DNA of 25,643 nt, taken from positions 1 to 25,643 of the forward strand of contig CAZKSJ010000010.1 of assembly GCA_964555515.1 (NCBI GenBank), given 5' to 3'. Within the stretch, counting starts at the first letter, position 1; the number at the start of each line of letters is the position of its first letter. This DNA is from UBA1388 sp964555515 (lineage in GTDB: Bacteria > Patescibacteriota > Microgenomatia > UBA1400 > PJMF01). Position numbers and translations under genes: made by a program. Below are positions 7,058-12,784 of the stretch, piece after piece. Below the pieces are notes generated by a model. It was given only the letters and a program-made list of their open reading frames with translations, did not search any database and was not told where the DNA came from.

Positions 7058-8271
7058 TTCAGTGTCTTCATTATAGCGAATAGTAAAATCGGTAACGGGA
7101 GCAGTCTAGCAATGACCCATGCCATTCCAGCGCCAGTTAATCCATAAATCTGACTTAATAAGACTAAGAGTGGCACCAGGATGACAAGGGTAATTACTCG
7201 GTGCCAATTCATGAGTTGATAACTTTTTTGACTGATGAGTAGATTATATGCCAACTTGATGATGGCTTGAGTCATACCAGCAAAAGCTAGCCAGGGTAAT
7301 AAAGGCGTCAAATCTAGCCACTTACTGCCTAAAATAAGCAAAATAATTTGTTCTGGAAAAAAGATGAGTGGCAGCGCAGCGAGTGTGCTAAGTAGAATTA
7401 AACTGCCAGATGACTTAAAAAATGCTTTCCTGAGTCGCGTCACGTCTGAGCCAATCTTGGTAAAGACAGGCAAAGTGCTGTGGTTGAGGGCTTGAGCAAG
7501 GCCTACGGTGGGGCGATGACTGAGCGAATAGCCAGCGTGGTAGGTACCCAATTGACTGGTGCCAAGTGTCCGGCCGAGGATAATTTCGTCGACATTTTCT
7601 GTGAAGTAATCTAGAGCAGTGGCTAGTCCCAAACCTCTGGCATTGAGGAGGATAGACTTGGCTTTCAGTTTTGAAAACCGGAACGCGGGCTTGAGTTTCA
7701 ACAACTGAAATGATATTAACACCTCAAAAATAGCGGCGACTAACACTGAAACGATCAAGACTTCCACACGAGGCCACACGAAGGCTAGGATGACAGCCAC
7801 AACAGCTTCAACTGCCACTAAACTAAGGCGGTAGGCGGTGTCAATTCCAAACTGAAAATTCTTCTGCCAGGAAGTGATGGCTGGGTTAATAAATCCTTTG
7901 ATAATTGGTACTAACGCCGCCAATGCCACCAAATAGACCAGCGTCGGCTCTTGATAGACTACAGACATGCCAGCGCCTAGCGCAAACATGATCGTGGCAA
8001 TAATGAAACCCCTGATGATGGCGATCACCCAGGCAGTATTCAAAAAATAAGTGATTGGCTTCTGAGATTGAATAATGGTGATGTTGATCCCAGTTTGAGT
8101 AATAGCCTCGGTCAGTCCTAGAGCAATGCTGACCAAGGCAAATAGCCCGAAGTCTTGTTGAGAAAGCAACCGAGCCAGAACCATCAATTTGGCGGCGGTA
8201 ATGCCAGCTGCGAATAAAGTTGCGGATGACTGCCAACTAAAGCCTCTAACCGCGTCTTTGGTATAACCCAT
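7054..8271 (-). CDS. Wzx/MATE-like polysaccharide flippase
   Basis: The product has 405 residues with about twelve hydrophobic segments. It begins with the characteristic pattern of lipopolysaccharide/oligosaccharide exporters: VRGFSWQSSATL, then LARLLSQQDFGLFALV and INITIIQSQ. This family moves undecaprenyl-linked oligosaccharides from the inner to the outer face of the membrane, so it fits the adjacent glycosyltransferase and O-antigen ligase. It is the first gene of the unit and ends in an ATGA overlap with the glycosyltransferase. Its ATG lies 6 nt after a GATAAT, so its message may be leaderless. It is divergent from the signal peptidase gene. Confidence 0.9.
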   Translation of the reverse strand: MGYTKDAVRGFSWQSSATLFAAGITAAKLMVLARLLSQQDFGLFALVSIALGLTEAITQTGINITIIQSQKPITYFLNTAWVIAIIRGFIIATIMFALGAGMSVVYQEPTLVYLVALAALVPIIKGFINPAITSWQKNFQFGIDTAYRLSLVAVEAVVAVILAFVWPRVEVLIVSVLVAAIFEVLISFQLLKLKPAFRFSKLKAKSILLNARGLGLATALDYFTENVDEIILGRTLGTSQLGTYHAGYSLSHRPTVGLAQALNHSTLPVFTKIGSDVTRLRKAFFKSSGSLILLSTLAALPLIFFPEQIILLILGSKWLDLTPLLPWLAFAGMTQAIIKLAYNLLISQKSYQLMNWHRVITLVILVPLLVLLSQIYGLTGAGMAWVIARLLPLPILLFAIMKTLK

Positions 8272-8277
8272 GTAGTC

Positions 8278-8283
8278 ATTATC
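8278..8283 (-). promoter_or_regulatory. -10 element of the flippase operon, leaderless spacing
   Basis: GATAAT on the minus strand (8283 to 8278) is followed by 6 nt and the ATG at 8271. A weak -35-like TGGAGT lies 17 bp upstream (3 of 6 consensus positions). The mRNA would start at the start codon. Confidence 0.4.
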
Positions 8284-8295
8284 CCGTTTTAGTGG

Positions 8296-8324
8296 TTGAA
8301 ACTCCAGTAGTGAACGAGGATAAT
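8296..8324 (+). promoter_or_regulatory. Signal peptidase promoter TTGAAA-N17-GATAAT, leaderless spacing
   Basis: TTGAAA (8296-8301), a 17-bp spacer and GATAAT (8319-8324) form a near-consensus housekeeping promoter. The ATG at 8332 follows the -10 by 7 nt, so the transcript should begin at the start codon. The apparent Shine-Dalgarno-like CGAGGA (8315-8320) overlaps the -10 and would not be in the mRNA. Confidence 0.65.
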
Positions 8325-8331
8325 TCCGCTT

Positions 8332-8961
8332 ATGGCAAAAATTGTCACGTCGGTGAGTGGATTGTTTTTGGATTTAATCGAGACAGCGGTAATCGGGTTG
8401 TCATTATTTTTAGTGGTTTACTTGTTTTTTATGCAACCGCATCAAGTTAGTGGTGAATCGATGGAACCAAACTTCCATTCTCGTGACTATGTTTTGACAG
8501 ACAAAATCAGTTATCGAATGGGCGATCCACAACGAGGGGATGTGATTGTGTTTCATGCTCCACCTAGGGCTCAATGCCCAAAAGGTACTGGTTGTGATTA
8601 CATCAAAAGAATTATTGGTGTTCCTGGAGATAGTGTCGAAGTTAGAGATGGCAAGTATTATGTTAACGGAATGTTGTTGGATGAATCATACATTCCCGAC
8701 TCACTCGAAACTTTGCCTAATGCTTTTATCAATGGCAGGGTAGTTAGCCTCGGTCCTGATGAGTACTTCGTGTCTGGAGACAACAGGCCTCACTCCAGTG
8801 ATTCAAGAGCCTGGGGACCGATTACTTCAAAAGAAATTGTGGGCAGAGCATTCTTTAGGTATTGGCCACTCAACAGTGTGGCGGTGATCAGAACAGCCGA
8901 GTATCCAGTGGAGTTTACTAGTCAGCAAGATTTAAACATCCAGCCTGAATTTACCAATTAA
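8332..8961 (+). CDS. lepB: Signal peptidase I
   Basis: The product has 209 residues. One N-terminal membrane helix (about residues 16-35) is followed by the S26 catalytic domain. SGESMEP holds the nucleophile Ser43. YIKRIIGVPGD holds the general base Lys92. GDNRPHSSDSR (about 149-159) is the conserved C-terminal box, and the Gly-Pro segment AWGPI follows. It cleaves signal peptides from exported proteins on the outer face of the membrane. It is a single-helix form of ordinary bacterial length. An insertion between the two catalytic residues (RAQCPKGTGCDY) contains two Cys that could form a disulfide. Its stop codon overlaps the stop of parB on the other strand by 4 nt. Confidence 0.95.
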   Translation: MAKIVTSVSGLFLDLIETAVIGLSLFLVVYLFFMQPHQVSGESMEPNFHSRDYVLTDKISYRMGDPQRGDVIVFHAPPRAQCPKGTGCDYIKRIIGVPGDSVEVRDGKYYVNGMLLDESYIPDSLETLPNAFINGRVVSLGPDEYFVSGDNRPHSSDSRAWGPITSKEIVGRAFFRYWPLNSVAVIRTAEYPVEFTSQQDLNIQPEFTN

Positions 8962-9794
8962 TCTCGGTATTTTTCAGTTAAAGACATGATTTTCTCAAGG
9001 TCTTTTTGAGTTTGATTGGGATCGCCCTTTAAGGTGATGGTAATTCTTGTTTGGGTAGTAGACCGAGTGAGCTTGACACTTGATTTGGCGGCTAAGAGTC
9101 TTTGTAGTGACTGCTCCCAGGCTTGAACCTTGGGATCAGTGACATGGGTGGTGCCGGGCATCATTCGCTCTACCGGTGATCTGGAGTGAGCTTGACGATA
9201 ACCCCTCGCCAGTTCTTCTGCGCGTCTGACAGAGGCATTTTCCACGAGAATTTTTTTATAGATATCAATCATAGCAGACTGGTTCTCGATGCCAGCAATT
9301 GCCCGAGCATGACCTTCTGAAATTTGATTGCCACTCAAACCATCTTTAATTGCATCGGGTAAATCGAGCAGTCGGAGGGTGTTGCTGACGTAAGAAGTTG
9401 ACTTACTGATTCTTTCAGCAATAGACGCAACGGTAAAGCCAAAGTCTCTGATCAATTGTTGAAAAGCCTGTGCCCTCTCTAAAGGTCCTAGATCGGTGCG
9501 TTGTACATTTTCAATGATGGCCATCTCAAGCATCTCGCGGGGACTTGTTTGTTTGAGAATTACTGGCACTTCTTTGATGCCAGCCGTCACCGCCGCCCGC
9601 CACCTTCTCTCCCCCGCGATGATTTGATATCCGGCTGGGGTTTCTGCCACGATCAGTGGTTCTAGAACACCATATTGCTTGATTGATTCTGCTAATTCCG
9701 CCACATCCTCTGGTTTGATTCTGTCTCTAGGTTGAAAAGGGTTGGGTTGCAACACGCCCACTTCTAAGTAGACAATGGTGGATTTAGTAGTCAT
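8958..9794 (-). CDS. parB: ParB/Spo0J-like chromosome partitioning protein
   Basis: The product has 278 residues from the ATG at 9794. The frame is open to a TTG at 9830, but that codon overlaps the -35 of the predicted promoter. The N-terminal ParB/Srx domain has LQPNPFQPRD, the CTP-binding box GERRWRAA (61-68) and ENVQRTDLGPLERAQAF (95-111). A helix-turn-helix follows at about 121-146 (TVASIAERISKSTSYVSNTL). A variable linker and a C-terminal dimerisation region complete the usual architecture. ParB loads on parS as a CTP-dependent clamp and directs origin segregation with ParA and SMC. No parA is adjacent: the gene follows rpmA, and lepB is convergent. I could not find a canonical parS in the window. 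Confidence 0.93.
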   Translation of the reverse strand: MTTKSTIVYLEVGVLQPNPFQPRDRIKPEDVAELAESIKQYGVLEPLIVAETPAGYQIIAGERRWRAAVTAGIKEVPVILKQTSPREMLEMAIIENVQRTDLGPLERAQAFQQLIRDFGFTVASIAERISKSTSYVSNTLRLLDLPDAIKDGLSGNQISEGHARAIAGIENQSAMIDIYKKILVENASVRRAEELARGYRQAHSRSPVERMMPGTTHVTDPKVQAWEQSLQRLLAAKSSVKLTRSTTQTRITITLKGDPNQTQKDLEKIMSLTEKYRD

Positions 9795-9801
9795 ATCTAC
9801 A

Positions 9802-9830
9802 GATATACCACAGCATAATATGACTGCCAA
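9802..9830 (-). promoter_or_regulatory. parB promoter TTGGCA-N17-TATATC with TG extension, leaderless spacing
   Basis: On the minus strand, TTGGCA (9830 to 9825; 5 of 6 to consensus), a 17-bp spacer and TATATC (9807 to 9802) with an upstream TG-N form a good promoter. Seven nucleotides then lead to the ATG at 9794, so parB would be transcribed on its own as a leaderless message despite its position downstream of rpmA. Confidence 0.6.
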
Positions 9831-9861
9831 TCACCAAAGTGAAAAGTGTGAAATGAGAAAA

Positions 9862-10116
9862 TTAGGAAAGGACGGATACGACTGTGCGCCCCATTTTTTT
9901 AGAAAAACTAACCGAACCGTCGATTAAAGAAAAAATGGTGTGATCTCTTCCCATACCAACATTTTGTCCCACCTTGTACTTGGCTCCTCGTTGTCGAAGG
10001 ATGATGTTGCCAGGTTTAACAACTTGTCCACCTGACTTTTTTAAGCCAAGCCTTTTGCCGTGGCGTTTGCCTTGGGCGTGTTGGGCGACTGATCCTGATG
10101 CTTTAACATGTGACAT
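9862..10116 (-). CDS. rpmA: Ribosomal protein bL27
   Basis: The product has 84 residues, the normal length. It shows the basic N-terminal tail that reaches the peptidyl-transferase centre (SHVKASGSVAQ), then GKRHGKRLGLKKSGGQVV, PGNIILRQRG, and YKVGQNVGMGRDHTIFSLIDG. There is no Firmicutes-type cleavable N-terminal extension. A modest Shine-Dalgarno AAGG sits 7 nt before the ATG, one of the few in this window. It follows the methyltransferase gene by 15 bp. In many bacteria L21 and L27 genes flank a small gene (ysxB/prp); here a methyltransferase takes that place. Confidence 0.97.
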   Translation of the reverse strand: MSHVKASGSVAQHAQGKRHGKRLGLKKSGGQVVKPGNIILRQRGAKYKVGQNVGMGRDHTIFSLIDGSVSFSKKMGRTVVSVLS

Positions 10117-10131
10117 GATTAAACCTTATCT

Positions 10132-11283
10132 CTAATTTGTGGGCTGATACTCAAAAACACGTATCTCTCGGGCAATAACTGCCCCTGGGCGGTAATAGAG
10201 TATTGGCTCAGAATGAGTAATATATCCCAACTTACTCAAGTTGTCAATAAATTTGCCTAGGGTGTAATCATGCTTGAGGCCGGTCGTGACGGCCAATGCA
10301 CGAGGAAAGGCAATCACCACTTTGGCATTATTGGGTAAAAATTTCGTCCAATTTTTGAAACTGCCTAGGTATAACTTGCTCAAACCCTTAAAAATGTTGG
10401 GAATTTGATCTGCTTTAGGTTTGGGTTTGCCCAAGAAAGGTTCGGTGACGATCATTTGTGGTTGTGTTTTTGGTTGAAACTTGGAGGCATCTGAGAGAGC
10501 AACCGAAAAATTGGCAGGTAAATCAAGTTCTGTACTCAACCATTGCAGATTTTTTGTCGAGCCATCAACAGCCTCTTGATCATTGTCGGCGCCAATGACA
10601 GTCAGTCCTTTTTCAAGGGCTTCCAACAAAATTGTGCCAGTACCACAAAATGGGTCACACAGCACGAGGTTGGTTGGTTGGGCAGACCCGACTGCCAAAT
10701 TAACCATTATTCTGGCAATTTTAGGAGGCAACAATCCTTTTTTCCGATTGGCATAGGGCTTTCCTCTGTCTTTGAGGGTCCAGTGATCAATATTTTGAAT
10801 GGCGATGGTTTGGGCGATCAGACAGCCAGTGTTAGTTTGGATGACCACCAACTCAGTGACGTGTTTGTGGAGCAAGACCGCCGCCGATAATCCATAACGT
10901 GATCCTTCGATATACCTGACTTTTTTCCCAGATTTCTCGATATCAGCTTTTAGGTCGGACACCTCCAGTTTTGGCAAGTGATCTCTACCCAACTCTGCTA
11001 AACCAATGGTAATTTTTGCCTGATCAAGATTTGAGAATGACTTGACAAGATTTAAGCGAACCGCCTCAGGGGTTGAGACAGCCAGCTCTTCGACATGTCT
11101 CAAAATCTTGACCGTGCCACCCAGTTGGTCAATTATTTCCCCGGCGGCAAAATCTTCAGCAAAGTCGCCAGCAACAATGGCCTGACTAATGACTTGCCAC
11201 TCAGCGTTGGGGAATACTGCCACTAGTTCAGCCAATGACAGCTCGAAGTTAGAGCCAACTTGAAAATAATATCGGGAGGACAT
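10132..11283 (-). CDS. TRM11/Trm-G10-like tRNA (guanine-N2) methyltransferase
   Basis: The product has 383 residues. The N-terminal half (1-165) is a divergent RNA-binding region, probably THUMP-like. The C-terminal half is a class I methyltransferase. It contains the DRGKPYANRKKGLLPPKIAR linker (172-191) typical of the TRM11 group, motif I CDPFCGTGTIL (209-219) and the acidic GADND (231-235) for S-adenosylmethionine. Motif IV, usually D-P-P-Y, is TEPFLGKP (280-287). Relatives form N2-methylguanosine at position 10 of tRNA, common in archaea and eukaryotes. It lies between rplU and rpmA, with 45 and 15 bp gaps. The family assignment is good. The tRNA position is inferred, and the altered motif IV adds doubt. 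Confidence 0.82.
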   Translation of the reverse strand: MSSRYYFQVGSNFELSLAELVAVFPNAEWQVISQAIVAGDFAEDFAAGEIIDQLGGTVKILRHVEELAVSTPEAVRLNLVKSFSNLDQAKITIGLAELGRDHLPKLEVSDLKADIEKSGKKVRYIEGSRYGLSAAVLLHKHVTELVVIQTNTGCLIAQTIAIQNIDHWTLKDRGKPYANRKKGLLPPKIARIMVNLAVGSAQPTNLVLCDPFCGTGTILLEALEKGLTVIGADNDQEAVDGSTKNLQWLSTELDLPANFSVALSDASKFQPKTQPQMIVTEPFLGKPKPKADQIPNIFKGLSKLYLGSFKNWTKFLPNNAKVVIAFPRALAVTTGLKHDYTLGKFIDNLSKLGYITHSEPILYYRPGAVIAREIRVFEYQPTN

Positions 11284-11328
11284 GACTCATCTTTCTCACC
11301 CGGCAGCGTTGCCAGAGCATTGGAAAAC

Positions 11329-11643
11329 CTAGGATACAATGCTTTTCACTTTAAGCACGGTTTGAGACTGGCGATGGCCGTAGGTGCGGCGATAACGTGA
11401 CTTGGATTTATATTTGGCAACGCGGATCTTTTTAGATTTTTGGTGACGATCAACCTCACACAACACTGACGCACCCTTTACAAGGGGGTTGCCAACCTGC
11501 ACTTTGTCACCGTCCACCACCAGCAACACATCTGTTACTTTGAGTGATTTGGCTGCTTGATCAGAAATCTGATCAACAATCAACTCTTGGTCTGGGGAGA
11601 CCTTAAATTGTTTACCGGCTAATTGAATGATGGCGTAGTGCAT
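11329..11643 (-). CDS. rplU: Ribosomal protein bL21
   Basis: The product has 104 residues, the normal length. It starts MHYAIIQLAGKQFKVSPDQ, typical of L21, and ends with the basic RNA-binding block KYKSKSRYRRTYGHRQ and LKVKSI. It binds 23S rRNA in the large subunit. It has its own extended -10 promoter and the clearest Shine-Dalgarno sequence in the window (AGAGGA, 4 nt before the ATG), in contrast to the leaderless pattern of several neighbours. It follows rodA by 41 bp. Confidence 0.97.
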   Translation of the reverse strand: MHYAIIQLAGKQFKVSPDQELIVDQISDQAAKSLKVTDVLLVVDGDKVQVGNPLVKGASVLCEVDRHQKSKKIRVAKYKSKSRYRRTYGHRQSQTVLKVKSIVS

Positions 11644-11647
11644 ATGT

Positions 11648-11679
11648 TCCTCTAGAAAACCAGAACTGGTATTATAACA
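11648..11679 (-). promoter_or_regulatory. rplU extended -10 promoter and Shine-Dalgarno
   Basis: On the minus strand TGTTATAAT (11679 to 11671) is a perfect extended -10, predicting a start near 11664. The short leader then contains AGAGGA (11653 to 11648) directly ahead of the ATG at 11643. No recognisable -35 is present. Confidence 0.6.
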
Positions 11680-11684
11680 CTTCT

Positions 11685-12746
11685 TTATGCAATGTGGAGC
11701 CCCTCGTTGCTGTGGCCAACTTGGATGATGGCTTGGGTCATACCAAGGATGAAACAGATGGCAATGATAGAACTACCCCCATACGAAATCAATGGCAAAG
11801 TGATGCCAGTAATGGGCAGTAGACCGATGTTCATATTAATGTTGACACTGGATTGGATAAAAAACAGCAAGCCCGCAATAACCAGAAATAACTGGCCGGA
11901 AAGATCAGCGACGTGTTGTGACATGAAGAAGAGATAACCAATCAAGGTTGCGAGTAGCCCGAATACAACCAGCGAGCCGATAAAACCGTACTCTTCAGCC
12001 AAAGACGCAAAAATAAAATCGGTGTGTTTCTCTGGTAAAAACTGTAGGTGTGATTGGATACCCTCTCCCAAGCCACGACCAAATACTCCACCTGATCCCA
12101 CCGCAATTAGGGCTTGTTCCGCATTGTAATTGGAACCATCTTGATCAGCGTTCGTTGATAAAAAAGAGGTGATACGCGCTTTTTGATATGGTTGAAGTAG
12201 CACCATCCAGCCAAGGAGTGCAACCGCCACAGTGGCTAATAATAAGCTGCCTAGGATTTTCCAACTGGTCTCAGCCATCAATAATAATGTACCCAACACA
12301 AACAGGTAGACAAGGGTGGTACCAAGGTCAGGTTCAATCATGATTAATACGGCTGGCGGGAGCAGCCATAAAAAAAATAATCCAGTACGAGCAAGAGTCA
12401 TCTGGTGATGGCTGACCAGATTAATCAGCACCAGGCTAACTAGAGGAATGGCCAATTGAGAAGGTTGAATACTAAACCACTCACCGACTGGAATCCAGCG
12501 GGCTGTGCCCTTCGTTGGATCGAGAAACAAAGGAACGATTAATAAAGTGCAGGCAGCAAGATAAACCGGTACTCGGTAATGGAGCCAAGTCTCAAAACTA
12601 ATTTGAGCAGTCACAAAAAAGACCGCTGCCCCAACCAGAAAGAAAATGATCTGTCTGCCTGCTAAATCTGGAGCGATGCTCGTCAAAGTCACCACGCTCA
12701 ACAACATAAACAAGCCAATCAAGCTGGGCAAAAACCACTTGCGCAT
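11685..12746 (-). CDS. rodA: SEDS glycan polymerase RodA
   Basis: The product has 353 residues and about ten membrane helices, typical for SEDS proteins. Signatures are TARWIPVGEWFSIQPSQLA (81-99), IEPDLGTT (137-144), GSGGVFGRGLGEG (217-229), KHTDFIFASLAEE with the catalytic-type Asp243, and the intact SYGGSS box (321-326). SEDS proteins polymerise lipid II into glycan strands with a class B penicillin-binding protein. RodA is preferred over FtsW because a second, FtsW-like paralogue lies in the division cluster and because GEGIQSHLQFLPEKHTDFIFA is RodA-like. It has its own promoter overlapping the end of ileS. No penicillin-binding partner gene is in the window. Confidence 0.9.
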   Translation of the reverse strand: MRKWFLPSLIGLFMLLSVVTLTSIAPDLAGRQIIFFLVGAAVFFVTAQISFETWLHYRVPVYLAACTLLIVPLFLDPTKGTARWIPVGEWFSIQPSQLAIPLVSLVLINLVSHHQMTLARTGLFFLWLLPPAVLIMIEPDLGTTLVYLFVLGTLLLMAETSWKILGSLLLATVAVALLGWMVLLQPYQKARITSFLSTNADQDGSNYNAEQALIAVGSGGVFGRGLGEGIQSHLQFLPEKHTDFIFASLAEEYGFIGSLVVFGLLATLIGYLFFMSQHVADLSGQLFLVIAGLLFFIQSSVNINMNIGLLPITGITLPLISYGGSSIIAICFILGMTQAIIQVGHSNEGLHIA

Positions 12747-12755
12747 AGTATGTAG

Positions 12756-12784
12756 TGTATAGCAACTAGGCTGTTATTTGGCAA
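12756..12784 (-). promoter_or_regulatory. rodA promoter TTGCCA-N17-TATACA with TG extension
   Basis: On the minus strand TTGCCA (12784 to 12779), a 17-bp spacer and TATACA (12761 to 12756) preceded by TG-N form a strong promoter. The predicted start is about 2-3 nt before the ATG at 12746, nearly leaderless. The -35 lies inside the 3' end of ileS. Confidence 0.6.

Noticed and set aside
8315..8320. CGAGGA as Shine-Dalgarno for lepB
   Set aside because: It overlaps the -10 of a well-spaced promoter and would lie upstream of the transcript start; spacing of 11 nt to the ATG is also long.
11290..11315. Short GGCA/TGCC hairpin between rplU and the methyltransferase gene as terminator
   Set aside because: Only 4 bp of stem and no U-run on the minus strand.
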